Made by a program: the position numbers and the translations under genes. Positions 36,052-44,726 of a stretch of 64,000 bases of DNA are shown in pieces (position 1 is the stretch's first letter; each line of letters begins with the position of its first letter). The notes under the pieces were generated by a model, which worked only from the letters and a program-made list of their open reading frames with translations, did not search any database and had not been told where the DNA came from. The stretch is from Paracoccus sp. TOH (lineage in GTDB: Bacteria; Pseudomonadota; Alphaproteobacteria; Rhodobacterales; Rhodobacteraceae), in the NCBI RefSeq assembly GCF_030388245.1, contig NZ_CP098361.1, forward strand, positions 681,001 to 745,000, given 5' to 3'.

Positions 36052-36453
36052 CTATCTGATCCAGTTTTCGATCTTCAGGCCGCGAACGCGGCAAAATTTG
36101 CCGGTGTTGTCGGTCACGAGGACTGCACCGGCGGCGCAAGCATGAGCCGCGATCAACAGATCGTTCGGGCCAATGGGCTCCCCAGCGGCCTCGAGCTCAG
36201 TGCGTATGCCGCCATATTCTCTGTCAGCAGGCGTATCCAACGCCAGAATTTGCACACTTTGCAGTATCGCTTCGACATGGGCCAAGAGTTTCGCGGATCC
36301 TTTCCTGGCGCACCCATATCGCAGCTCTGCAGCTGTGATGATGCTCACGCAGATCGCATCCGGGCCAACCTCGGCAATGCGCTTTGCTGCGCTGCCGCCG
36401 GGATTCCGAAGCAGATCGGAGACGACATTGGTGTCAAGCATGTAGATGGTCAA
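36052..36453 (-). CDS. vapC: VapC-type PIN-domain toxin
   Basis: This is a 133-residue PIN-domain ribonuclease. The four acidic residues of the active site are visible: Asp7 (MLDTNVVSDLL), Glu43 (AAELRYG), Asp98 (PNDLLIAAHA) and Asp115 (VTDNTGKF). VapC toxins cleave tRNA or rRNA when their antitoxin is lost, which stabilises mobile elements. The gene overlaps the vapB gene upstream by 4 bp. It converges with the ribbon-helix-helix gene, with 38 bp between them. Confidence 0.92.
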   Translation of the reverse strand: MTIYMLDTNVVSDLLRNPGGSAAKRIAEVGPDAICVSIITAAELRYGCARKGSAKLLAHVEAILQSVQILALDTPADREYGGIRTELEAAGEPIGPNDLLIAAHACAAGAVLVTDNTGKFCRVRGLKIENWIR

Positions 36454-36713
36454 AGGTCGATTTCCTTGGCCGGGAGAAGCGTCTCGTCCACGTCAGGAAA
36501 CTGATCCTCTGGCCCGAGCGGGTCTAGTCCGGCCAACACTTCAAGCAGGTTCTTGCGGCGCACCGGCTCGATGATAAGCCGGTCCCCATCACGATAGATG
36601 TTCACCCGATCACCCGGCATCTCGAAGTCAGTCGGGATGCGGACGGCCTGACTCTTGTTGTTGCGAAAGAGCTTGGCTTCACGAGGCTTCGAATATGATT
36701 GCGGTTGCGGCAT
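36450..36713 (-). CDS. vapB: VapB-type antitoxin
   Basis: This is an 87-residue protein from the ATG at 36713 (MPQPQSYSKPRE). The swapped-hairpin AbrB/VapB DNA-binding part is AKLFRNNKSQAVRIPTDFEM followed by VNIYRDGDRLIIEP. The acidic C-terminal tail should bind the toxin. The pair's operator is the palindrome just upstream at 36732-36757. An in-frame ATG at 36734 lies inside that palindrome and is less likely to be the start. Confidence 0.9.
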   Translation of the reverse strand: MPQPQSYSKPREAKLFRNNKSQAVRIPTDFEMPGDRVNIYRDGDRLIIEPVRRKNLLEVLAGLDPLGPEDQFPDVDETLLPAKEIDL

Positions 36714-36731
36714 GATCACCTCCCCACCTCT

Positions 36732-36757
36732 CATGTATATGCATCAACATATACATG
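36732..36757. promoter_or_regulatory. VapBC operator palindrome
   Basis: CATGTATATG (36732-36741) and CATATACATG (36748-36757) form a perfect 10-bp inverted repeat with a 6-bp spacer, 19 bp upstream of the vapB start. VapB-VapC complexes usually bind such repeats to repress their own operon. Confidence 0.75.
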
Positions 36758-36779
36758 ATGTTGTGGCGATTTTCAATCC

Positions 36780-37045
36780 TCCGAAGCATCGAGGGCATGG
36801 ACCGCGTGCTGACCCACGCCGCCTTCGACCTTCCCGCCGACTGCATCGGCGATCTGGTGGTGGCCAGCACTGCCGGGAAAGCCCTCGGCACTGCCGAGGA
36901 AGAACACGACCTCACGCTCCGCTTCCATGGTGGGCTTGACCAGCAGGTGTTGGCCTTCATCGTGAACGGTGCGATGAACGAGACGGGCGATCGGGACAAG
37001 CTGCACAACTGCGATGCCTGGATCACCGCGGTTGCGGCGGGCTGA
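36780..37045 (+). pseudogene. Phosphonoacetate-hydrolase/alkaline-phosphatase-like C-terminal fragment
   Basis: About 85 residues resemble the C-terminal part of phosphonoacetate hydrolase-type enzymes. Recognisable pieces are LPADCIGDLVVASTAGKALG, then EHDLTLRFHGGLDQQVLAFI, which includes the conserved metal-ligand His of the HGG motif, and LHNCDAW near the end. The intact enzyme is about 400 residues, so all the N-terminal metal site is missing. The fragment lies directly beyond the VapBC operator. It is probably left from a deletion when the toxin-antitoxin module or a neighbouring IS arrived. The assignment is by remembered motif order and is moderate. Confidence 0.5.
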
Positions 37046-38699
37046 TGCAGAAGATCCGTGGCGTAAACAAGACCGCCACGGGCGACTGTATCGCAGTGGT
37101 TGTTTAGTCCAGGCATCGTTCCCAGGATATGGACTGCCCCGAGCTCCAGGACTTCGCGATCCGATCGGCAGAGAAGGTATGTGGCCATACACGCTTTTCC
37201 TGCATGATCCGCGCGCCTGTCCAATGCAGCACCCTGGCATCCCACCTGTGATGAGCTATTCTATTCGCTTGCAAGAAAGTCGCTGTCCGTCGTCAGGAAT
37301 GCATGGGGGCCGGGTTGTGCAGGCTTGATGCGGCAGGGCTGAAAGCCCTCAGCATGGCATGGCTGTCGAAGGTCAGGACCCTGGCCCGGGATATCGCCGC
37401 AGCAGCCGGATGCTGTCCGGATCTTGCAGGGAAGTCTTGGGGAGGACGATCCGGCCGGCCAGGAGTTGATCGATCTGCGCCTGTCGCTCGGTTGTTGCCT
37501 CCCCGGGCGCGACCAGGATCAGCGCGGGATCGCTCGCGCTCATGAGGGCCGTCACGATGCGCTGCGCAGATCGGGCACCATGCGGCAGCGCCGGGTGTTG
37601 CGCGCGCCGATCAGCGCGAGACCCTCTCGTCCGCCAGGGACCGGGCCGGGCGCGACATTGCTTTGGTCGAGATCGGGGCGCGAGAATGAATGCCGGATCC
37701 GCTCTGGCAGAACTGCCAGACCTCACCGGAGCCCCCGATTTGAGTATTATGTTGCCGACTAAGAAATCACCGGCATGATATGCGGCAGGCTTGCGTGGCA
37801 GCGATGATCCCGTTCAGCTTGGCTGATCGGGATGCGGGCTTGTGGTTGTGGCGGCCGTGCCGAGGGATCAGCCTGTTGATCGCCCATGACGAGAGTAAGC
37901 TGACCAGGCCGTATTAGCCTTTGCCACCTGCTTGACTCGTTCATAATCGGGCGAATGCGATCCGAGCGTACCGGCACTGTGCGCGATTTCAGGCAAATTG
38001 AAGCATGTAGTAATGTCCAGGAGGTCAGGGTCCTTCTGATGCCGCAGTAAGCGGGGTCGTGGAGATGTTCGACTTACTCTGTTTTGATCAGCTTTTGTGA
38101 CCTGTTCGCCCTTTGTCAGGAGGATTTCCTGTCGAGAGAAGAATCCTGGAACTTCCATGTGCTCGGATCCGTGACATTGGCTTCTCCACATGTTCCGGCA
38201 TTTCCGCCAATGATATCCGACGTTCCATCTGTTCATGCCGTTCTGATGGCCAGCGGAAGATGCAGTCTGCGGGGCAGGGCCGCTGAAATCCCATCAGCAA
38301 GTAGCAGGACCTCTTGGAAGGAAATCCATATTATCACGCCAATCGGAATCTGGTCGAAAATCGCTAATAGCTGGACCCTGTGTCGTGGAGGCAGCAGATC
38401 CCGAGCCTCATACAGCACAAAACGCATAGATAAAAATTAACGGCACTGTCATCAAACAAGTATCAGTGGGAAGGCTATTTTGTAACTATTGGTCTATTGC
38501 CTGGAGCCTCTTCCGGACATCATCGTGGTGGAAAATAGTCGGGATTGGTATTCACGGATCGCCCCGCTCGCCTATGCCATGGCCGTGATGTTGGCGGAGA
38601 ACCGGCGGGTCCGGTTTATCTTCTGGACTGATTGCCGTGTCCGTGTCCGCGTCATGGCAAGGTGAGGAGCTGGGGCAGAACCTTGGATAAGCTCCGAGA
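37046..38699. other. Long region without recognisable genes
   Basis: I find no supported gene in these 1.65 kb. A 56-codon minus frame at 37373-37543 (LLAGRIVLPKTSLQDPDSIR) and a plus-strand stretch at 38513-38664 (ENSRDWYSRIAPLAYAMAVM) look protein-like, but they have neither starts nor recognisable partners. They may be eroded genes. Base composition is mixed, G+C-rich to about 37700 and more A+T-rich around 37900-38480. The region ends at the IS3-family element. Confidence 0.45.
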
Positions 38700-38764
38700 A
38701 CCGAGAGGTGGACCCGCCTGGTGAGACAGTTTGGCGGCTTGGCTAAGGTGGATCGGGTTGGTTT

Positions 38765-39599
38765 CTATGCCGCCAGTCGCTCCGTCATTTCCGCCGTAGC
38801 ATAGACCTCGTCGGGTGTCCTGCCGCCGAAGGTCGAGTGCGGGCGTCTCTCATTGTAGTAGGCTATCCATGAACCGATCCCGTTGCGGGCTTCGCTTCCG
38901 GTCTCGAAGGCGTTGAGGAAGACGCACTCGTATTTGAGGCTGCGCCACAGCCGCTCGATGAAGACGTTGTCCATCCAACGGCCGCGCCCGTCCATCGAGA
39001 TGCGGATGCCGGCGTCCTTCAGCGTGGTGGTGAAGGCGAAGCTGGTGAACTGGCTTCCCTGATCCGTGTTGAAGATGTCGGGCCTGCCGTGGTGGGCGAT
39101 TGCCTCTTCGAGCGCGGCCACGCAGAAGTCGGCGTCCATCGTGTTCGACAGCCGCCAGGCAAGCACCTTGCGGCTGAACCAGTCCATGATGGCGACGAGG
39201 TAGAGGAAGCCGCGCCGCATCGGGATGTAGGTCACATCGGCACACCATACCTGATCTGGTCGCTCGATCGCCAGATTCCGTAGCAGGTAGGGATAGATGC
39301 GGTGCTGCGGATGCGGCTCGCTGGTCCTCGGTGCCTGGTAGATCGGCTACAGGCCGATCTTGCGCATCAGCCGCCGGACACGCTTGCGGCCGACGCACCA
39401 GCCCTGGCGACGCAGGTGCCGCGCCATCTGACGCGAGCCATACCAGGGCGTTTCCATGAAGGCCCCGTCGATGACACGCATCAACTCAAGATTCTCCGGG
39501 CTCTCGCCAGCGGGCTGGCGGTAGAACGAGGCTCGCGAGATCGAGACCAGCTCGCTGGCGACGGATCGAGAGCCGTTCGTGATCGGGATCAATCATCAT
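38765..39599 (-). pseudogene. IS3-family OrfB transposase, frameshifted and interrupted by a stop
   Basis: The frame starts MMIDPDHERLSIRRQ at 39599 and then shifts. The expected continuation (ELVSISRASFYRQP) is in another frame, consistent with loss of two bases near 39551. A second defect is an in-frame TAG at 39347-39349 between KIGL and PIYQAP. The downstream part holds the rve catalytic core (WCADVTYIPM, IFNTDQGSQFTS, WMDNVFIERLWRSLKYE) with the DDE residues intact. The element could therefore move only with help from another copy. Confidence 0.85.
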
Positions 39600-39616
39600 T
39601 CTCCTCCGATCCAGGC

Positions 39617-39898
39617 TCAGCGATCGAAGGCTTTGGCCAAAAAATCGCGCTCGACGACGAGCTGGCCGATCTTGGCGTGCAGCTTCGTGACCTCGGCCTC
39701 CCGGCCGACCTGTGCGTCGGAAGCCTTGTCGTCGAACGCCTTGGCCAGGTTCTCGATGGCCTGCCGCTTCCACTGCGTGATCTGGTTGGGATGAAGCTGG
39801 TGTTTCGTGGCTAACTCCGAAATCGTCCGCTCGCCGCGGATCGCCTCAAGCGCGACCTTGGCCTTGAACTCGGCCGTAAACCGTCTGCGTGTCTTCAT
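39617..39898 (-). CDS. IS3-family OrfA (helix-turn-helix protein)
   Basis: This is a 93-residue OrfA with the HTH RTISELATKHQLHPNQITQW and a leucine-zipper-like tail (EVTKLHAKIGQLVVERDFL). In IS3 elements OrfA binds the IS ends and is fused to OrfB by a programmed frameshift to make the active transposase. The sequence is intact. An identical frame, apart from its last codon, occurs in the partial copy at 44730-45007. Confidence 0.88.
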   Translation of the reverse strand: MKTRRRFTAEFKAKVALEAIRGERTISELATKHQLHPNQITQWKRQAIENLAKAFDDKASDAQVGREAEVTKLHAKIGQLVVERDFLAKAFDR

Positions 39899-40114
39899 GC
39901 TGGATCGTCCTTTTCATCGGTCGATCCACCTTATGCCCCTGTCTCAGAAACCGGCACCACCTCACCGGAAGTGCCGGTGCGCTCATCCCTATTCAAGGAT
40001 CAGGAATGCCTGATTTATTTTTTCCAAAATCTCGAGAAAGACTTGAATTGCATCAAAGGACGGATTATAAAGTGAGCGTCGCACCAAGAAATTGGTAGAC
40101 CAAGGCAGTCTTTC

Positions 40115-40174
40115 CCGCCGGGTAGGCGGCTGAAAAAAGATAGGCGCTTTGATTTTTGTCCGCCGGGTAGGCGG
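40115..40174. repeat. Two copies of a 15-nt hairpin, 45 bp apart
   Basis: CCGCCGGGTAGGCGG occurs at 40115-40129 and 40160-40174. Each copy folds into CCGCC/GGCGG with loop GGGTA. The first copy's flanks (CTTTC before, CTGAAAAA after) look like the outer parts of a type I-F CRISPR repeat. The flanks are not conserved in the second copy and the spacing is not 60 bp. The pair leads straight into a strong terminator, so it may be part of a small structured RNA. Confidence 0.55.
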
Positions 40175-40177
40175 TCC

Positions 40178-40212
40178 GAATGGGTGGGGCTTTGGCCCCG
40201 CCCATTCTTTTT
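40178..40212 (+). terminator. Strong Rho-independent terminator
   Basis: GAATGGGTGGGGC (40178-40190) pairs with GCCCCGCCCATTC (40195-40207), giving a 13-bp stem with one U-G pair and loop TTTG, followed by TTTTT. It is the strongest terminator in the window, and no protein-coding gene ends just before it on the plus strand. Confidence 0.85.
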
Positions 40213-40236
40213 CTGAAGCTATGCGCCTATAAAGTG

Positions 40237-40245
40237 TCGACCATG
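40237..40245 (+). repeat. Target duplication of the IS903-type element
   Basis: TCGACCATG lies here and at 41317-41325, immediately outside the element ends. Nine bp is the normal duplication of the IS903 group. Confidence 0.85.
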
Positions 40246-41316
40246 GGGCTCTGTTGCGCAAACCCGGAGATGGGCGGACCTTGCCGTTCCCCGGACGGAC
40301 CTATTCTGCGACCTTTGTGATGGGTGTGCCGAGCACGGCGACCCGGACTTGGAACTCAGCGACCTGACGGTCGAAGCCACGGGCGAAGAGGCGCTGGCCC
40401 AACAGCTTGATGCAGTGCATCTTGGTTTCGGCCCGACTTCGGCGGTGATAACCGCTCCATCGTCGCCAGATGGTCCGGCCGACACGCTTCGATGTGCGCA
40501 GGATTTCGTTGCGGGCGATGGCCCCGGCGGTGTCGGGTTTCCAAGGCTTGGCGTTCTTGCGCGGTGGGATGATCGCCGCGGCCCCACGTGCGGCGATGGC
40601 GTCATGGCACTTGCGGGTGTCGAAGGCGCCATCAGCGGTGACCGTGGCGATCTCCTGTTCGGGTGGGAACTGGTCGAGCTGCTCGGGCAGCATCCCTCGC
40701 CGGTTCGCTCGAACCGGTGGCGCTTCACCGGCTCGACATCGCCCACGTCGCTGGTTGTGAATTCGGCCGCCCGGATTTCCAGTGATTTCTCGTCGATCCC
40801 GATATGGATCTTGCGCCAGATGCGCCGCTTGGAGCCGCCGTGCTTGCGGGCGTTCCATTCCCCTTCGCCCTCGACCTTGATCCCGGTGCTGTCGACCAGC
40901 AAGTGCAACGGGCCGTCCGAACCGCGATAGGGGATGTTCACCTTCAGGGTCTTCTGGCGCCGCGACAGCGTGCTGAAGTCGGGCACATCCCAGTTCAGGC
41001 CGATCAGACGCAGCAGGCTCTCGACCAACCCTGTCGTTTGCCGCAGCGCCATGCCGAACAGCACCTTCATCGTCAGACAGGTCTGGATGGCGGCGTCGCT
41101 GTAGTCGGGCTGCCGCCCACGCTTGCCGGTCGGCGCTGCCTCCCAAGTCATAGAAGGATCGAACCAGATCGTCAGCGAGCCACGGCACTTCAGCGCTTCG
41201 TTATAGGCGGCCCAGTTCCTGGTCTTGTAGGCGGGGGGCGTTGGTCTGCTCATGCAGCCCAGCTACCATGCTGGATTCACAAAATGAATCCCTCGCGGGA
41301 TTTGTGCAACAGAGCC
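40246..41316 (-). mobile_element. IS5-family (IS903 group) insertion sequence, about 1.07 kb
   Basis: The ends are GGCTCTGTTGCGCAAACC on the left and, read inward, GGCTCTGTTGCACAAATCC on the right, which are typical IS903-group inverted repeats. A 9-bp duplication flanks it. The single transposase gene is frameshifted by a small palindrome-containing insertion. Confidence 0.85.
40301..41253 (-). pseudogene. IS5-family (IS903 group) transposase, frameshifted
   Basis: The N-terminal half reads normally (YKTRNWAAYNEALKCRGSLT, then TCLTMKVLFGMALRQTTG and LLVDSTGIKVEGEGEW, with the first catalytic Asp). After TTSDVGD, a 44-bp segment (40694-40737) replaces what should be about two codons and shifts the frame. 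The rest continues in another frame (MLPEQLDQFPPEQEI, VTADGAFDTRKCHDAI, AIIPPRKNAKPWK) to VAE at the end. Six residues also seem to be missing near the C-terminus (RVAVLGTPITK). The protein is therefore not made whole. Confidence 0.85.
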
Positions 41317-41325
41317 TCGACCATG

Positions 41326-41737
41326 CACTGCGCCGGGCACGTTGACATCGTGTGGTGATCTCCCTGCTTTTGGGCTATGGATCGCAGGGGTTCGTGGCCT
41401 GGCCGCAGATTTCCATCGAGACGTGACCCGGCCGGAGGGGGCCATCATGACACGAAAGGACGTTTACAGAGATCCTGCGGGGGCGGTCTGCTGACCGCAT
41501 CTCGTCAGGAGCGTCGGTGACGCAAGAGGTGCATTGACCACGTATGGGCAAAAGATCGACGGATCCGGATGGACGAAGCCAGTGTTAGGCAGAGAACTCT
41601 GAGCTCGTTGTTTTGAAATGGAGTCCATCCGCGTATCACCATACCGGCCAGCGGTGTAAGCGCCGCACGCAAAGGCCTTACACATGTTCGCAGCCGATCA
41701 CCGCTCAGACGGATCAACAAACCACTTGCTCAAGCGG
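41326..41737. other. Non-coding stretch between IS elements
   Basis: I see no supported gene in these roughly 410 bp. Short frames on both strands have no recognisable content. It probably continues the sequence interrupted by the IS903-type insertion, since TCGACCATG marks the join. Confidence 0.4.
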
Positions 41738-42222
41738 GGATATCCACACATGCCTGATGGTGAAAGTGCTGTTCGGCCTGCCGCTCCGGCAGACGACCGG
41801 AATGGTATCCAGCATCCTGCAGATGGCAGAACTGGATTGGCCGGTTCCCGACTAGTAAGTCCCGCCTGAATAACCCTTACGGCGTTGATTTTTCGTGCTG
41901 AAGCTTCGGATTTGTTCGCTTTGAACCGCAGGATTCTGTATGCTTGCCGAAAGCGGGTTGGCTGCTGGCCGACAGGGGCTATGATGCCGATTGGTTCAGA
42001 GATGCGTTGAAAGGCAAGGGGATGAAGGTCTGCATCCCCGGTCGGAAATCCCGCAAGAAGGCCGTCAAATATGACAAACGGCGCTACAAACGGCGCAACC
42101 GTATCGAGATCATGTTCGGCCGCCTGAAGGATTGGCGGCGCGTCGCCACCCGATACGACCGGTGCCCGGAGACCTTCTTCTCCGCCATCATGCTCGCCGC
42201 AACCGTCTTGTTATGGCTGTGA
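41738..42222 (+). pseudogene. IS5-family transposase remnants
   Basis: There are two pieces. From 41738 to 41855 the frame reads HTCLMVKVLFGLPLRQTTGM and ends WPVPD, the N-terminal transposase signature. From 41944 to 42222 it reads WLLADRGYDADWFRDAL, then YDKRRYKRRNRIEIMFGRLK and ATVLLWL, the C-terminal half of IS427-group transposases with the catalytic Asp and Glu. About 120 residues of the middle are missing. The right end of the element was removed or replaced at the IS66 boundary (42235). Confidence 0.75.
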
Positions 42223-42316
42223 AACTCAATGAGTGTAAGCGGCAAGGAGACCCCGTGGGTTAGCGGCGTTGCCGGTCCGGGATAGGCTGGTGGCGTTGGT
42301 CTGACGCCGGGGTTCC

Positions 42317-42688
42317 ATGTCTACGACTAGTTCTACGCCTATGCCTGCGACTGGTAGCTTACAGTTGGTCGAGGCTGTGATCGAGCGTTTCGACGGAGCT
42401 CCGGTTGGGGAGCGCCGCCGGTGGTCGGATGAGTTCAAGGCCCAAGCCGTCGCGGCGGCGCTGGAGCCAGGTGTGAATGTTTCGGCGTTGGCGCGCCGCC
42501 TGGGGATTTCGCCGCCGCAGCTGTTCGGATGGCGTAAGGCCTTCCTGAAGAAGCAGAACGCAGACGCCCCGGCGGGTGCGCCAGCGCCCGTGGTGGAGAT
42601 CGTGGTGGGCGAGGTGATGATCCGCGTCGGCCCGGACCTCAGCGAGGCTGCGTTGCGCCGGATCCTTCGTGCGGTGCGCTCGGCATGA
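42317..42688 (+). CDS. tnpA: IS66 TnpA (accessory helix-turn-helix protein)
   Basis: This is a 123-residue protein with the HTH VSALARRLGISPPQLFGWRK around residues 58-77, typical of the IS66 first ORF. It is required for IS66 transposition in the family but lacks a catalytic domain. It overlaps tnpB by 4 bp. A copy with the same predicted protein is at 59591-59962. Confidence 0.9.
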   Translation: MSTTSSTPMPATGSLQLVEAVIERFDGAPVGERRRWSDEFKAQAVAAALEPGVNVSALARRLGISPPQLFGWRKAFLKKQNADAPAGAPAPVVEIVVGEVMIRVGPDLSEAALRRILRAVRSA

Positions 42689-43029
42689 TGCCGTCGGGTG
42701 TGAAGGTCTATCTGGCCAGCCAGCCGGTAGACTTCCGCAAGGGGCCTGACAGCCTGCTGTCGCTGGTGCGCGATGCTGGCAGTGACCCGTTCAGCGGGGC
42801 GCTTTACGTGTTCCGGGCGAAGCGGGCTGACCGGATCAAGATTGTCTGGTGGGATGGCAGCGGGATCTGCCTCTTTGCCAAGCGGCTCGAGAAATCCTCG
42901 TTCTGCTGGCCGCGGATCGGGCCTGTCCGGGTGCAACTCAACCATGCCCAGCTCATGGCGTTGCTCGACGGTTTGGATTGGAAACGGGTTCGCCCCGTAG
43001 TGGTAAAAGCGCCTGTATTTGCTGGATAA
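42685..43029 (+). CDS. tnpB: IS66 TnpB (Orf2)
   Basis: This is a 114-residue IS66 Orf2 protein with the signature VKVYLASQPVDFRKGPDSL and the later WWDGSGICLFAKRLE. Its role in transposition is accessory and not understood in detail. It overlaps tnpA by 4 bp and is followed after 85 bp by tnpC. The predicted protein is the same as that at 59959-60303. Confidence 0.92.
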   Translation: MMPSGVKVYLASQPVDFRKGPDSLLSLVRDAGSDPFSGALYVFRAKRADRIKIVWWDGSGICLFAKRLEKSSFCWPRIGPVRVQLNHAQLMALLDGLDWKRVRPVVVKAPVFAG

Positions 43030-43114
43030 CCAGCCTGCGGCAAAGTGAATCACCCCAGCCCGGAATGTCGATCGCCTGAGGCATGGCGCGGCGGGCCGTG
43101 CTATCCTGTGCGGC

Positions 43115-44704
43115 ATGCGCACCGATGATCTTTCCCTGCCCGATGACATGGACCTGCTCAAGGCCATGGTCCGCGCCATGGCGGAGAAGACGGCCGTGCT
43201 GGAGGACGAGAATGCTGCCCTGAAGGCGCGCAGCCTTGATGCCGACGCGCGGATCAAGCGGCTGATGCAGATCCTGAAGGCCTATGACCGGGCTCGGTTC
43301 GGGCGGCGCTCCGAGAAGCTTGGCACCGCTGGGGCTGGTGCTGACGAAGAGGCGCAGCAGGCCTTCGTCTTCGAGGAGATCGAGACCGGCATCGCGGCGC
43401 TGAAGGCGCAGACAGGCCAAGGCCGGGCCCCGGGCGAGAAGCGGGCTCCGCGGCCGCGCAAGGGCTTCCCGCCCCATCTCGAGCGGGTCGAGGTGGTGAT
43501 CGAGCCCGAGGACCTGCCGGAACACGCGGGCAAGCAGAAGGTGCTGATCGGGGAAGACATCTCCGAGCGGCTGGACGTCATCCCGGCGAAGTTCCGTGTC
43601 ATCGTGACCCGCCGCCCGAAATACGCGCTCAAGGGCTGGGACGGTGTCATCCAGGCGCTTGCGCCGGCCCACATCATCGAAAGCGGCCTGCCGACCGAGG
43701 CGCTGCTGGCCCAGATCGCGGTCTCCAAATATGCCGACGGCCTGCCGCTGTTCCGGCAGGAGGGGATTTATGCCCGTGACGGCGTAGAAATCGACCGGCG
43801 GCTGATGGCGCAATGGATGGGCCGGGTCGGCTTCGAGTTGGAGATCCTCGCCGCGCATGTGCTGGGCGAGATCCTGAAGGGACCGCGCGTCTTCGCCGAT
43901 GAGACCAGCCTGCCGACCCTCGCGCCCGGCACCGGCGCTGTGAAGAAGGCCTGGCTCTGGGCCTATGCCCGCGACGACAGCACCTTCGGCGGCAGCGGGC
44001 CGCCCATGGTGGCCTATCGCTTCGAGGACAGCCGATCCGGAGAATGCGTTCGTCGGCATCTCGGCGGGTATGGCGGCATTCTTCAGGTCGACGGCTATGC
44101 CGCCTACAATCAGCTCGTCCGCAAGGACGGGGGCAATGATGGCCCGCGCCTCGCTGGATGTTGGGCCCATAGCCGGCGGCGCTTCTTTGAGCTCCACACC
44201 GCGGGGGACAGCCAGGTCGCCACCACCACGGTCGAGCGCATGGCCGATCTGTGGAAACTCGAAGCCGAGGTGCGCGGCCAGAGCCCCGAGGCCCGCGCCG
44301 CCGCGCGACAGGCCATCTCCGCGCCCATCGTCGCCGAGCTGTTCGCCCTCTGGCAACAGACCCTGCCGCGCATCTCGGGCAAATCGAAGCTGGCCGAAGC
44401 CATCCGCTACGCCAGCGCCCGGTGCGACATTTTCGAGCGCTTCCTGACCGACGGCCTGATCGAACTCGACTCCAACATCGTCGAGCGCGCCATCCGGCCC
44501 CAGACCATCACCCGCAAGAACAGCCTCTTCGCCGGATCGGACGGCGGCGGCCGCACATGGGCCACCATCGCCACCCTCCTGCAGACCTGCAAAATGAACA
44601 ACGTGGACCCCGCAGCCTGGCTGACACAGACCCTCGAGCGCATCGCCAACCAATGGCCAAGCGCCGAAATCGACGCCCTCATGCCCTGGAACTACACGCC
44701 CTGA
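43115..44704 (+). CDS. tnpC: IS66 TnpC transposase
   Basis: This is a 529-residue IS66-family transposase. It has an N-terminal coiled coil (MAEKTAVLEDENAALKARSL), a zinc-finger-like region, and the DDE domain with FADETSLPTL, ILQVDGYAAYNQ and a Glu in the C-terminal IELDSNIVERAIRPQTITRK. The length is normal and it is intact. The predicted protein is the same as that at 60389-61978. Confidence 0.93.
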   Translation: MRTDDLSLPDDMDLLKAMVRAMAEKTAVLEDENAALKARSLDADARIKRLMQILKAYDRARFGRRSEKLGTAGAGADEEAQQAFVFEEIETGIAALKAQTGQGRAPGEKRAPRPRKGFPPHLERVEVVIEPEDLPEHAGKQKVLIGEDISERLDVIPAKFRVIVTRRPKYALKGWDGVIQALAPAHIIESGLPTEALLAQIAVSKYADGLPLFRQEGIYARDGVEIDRRLMAQWMGRVGFELEILAAHVLGEILKGPRVFADETSLPTLAPGTGAVKKAWLWAYARDDSTFGGSGPPMVAYRFEDSRSGECVRRHLGGYGGILQVDGYAAYNQLVRKDGGNDGPRLAGCWAHSRRRFFELHTAGDSQVATTTVERMADLWKLEAEVRGQSPEARAAARQAISAPIVAELFALWQQTLPRISGKSKLAEAIRYASARCDIFERFLTDGLIELDSNIVERAIRPQTITRKNSLFAGSDGGGRTWATIATLLQTCKMNNVDPAAWLTQTLERIANQWPSAEIDALMPWNYTP

Positions 44705-44726
44705 ACGGCATCAGCTTCCCGCTTAC

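Larger units (their letters stand above)
38703..39963 (-). mobile_element. IS3-family element, complete ends but broken transposase
   Basis: The ends carry related inverted repeats. The left begins GAGAGGTGGACCCGCCTGGT, followed by GAGACAG. The right, read inward, begins GAGGTGGTGCCGGTTTCTGA, followed by GACAG. Both contain AAGGTGGATCG further in. ACC (or ACCG) flanks both sides at 38700-38702 and 39964-39966, fitting the 3-4 bp duplication of IS3 elements. The exact right end is confirmed by the second, partial copy at 44727-45072, which diverges at the same base. Confidence 0.82.
42235..44726 (+). mobile_element. IS66-family insertion sequence, copy 1 (2,492 bp)
   Basis: The element begins GTAAGCGGCAAGGAGACCCC and ends, read inward, GTAAGCGGGAAGCTGATGCC. 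It carries tnpA, tnpB and tnpC. The flanking 8-mers (CAATGAGT on the left, CAGCGATC on the right) do not match, so this copy has no target duplication. The left flank is an IS427-type remnant and the right flank is the cut IS3-family copy, which points to recombination or deletion. Confidence 0.92.

Noticed and set aside
37373..37543. 56-codon minus-strand gene
   Set aside because: The tail looks protein-like, but there is no clear start site, no partner and no family. It is kept only as a note in the gap entry.
40115..40174. Possible type I-F CRISPR array
   Set aside because: There are only two hairpin copies, the spacing is 45 bp instead of 60, the flanks are not conserved, and no cas gene is present in the window.
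42953..44653. 566-codon frame antisense to IS66 tnpC (also at 60227-61927)
   Set aside because: It is a mirror frame of the IS66 transposase in both copies, with no motif and no ribosome-binding site.
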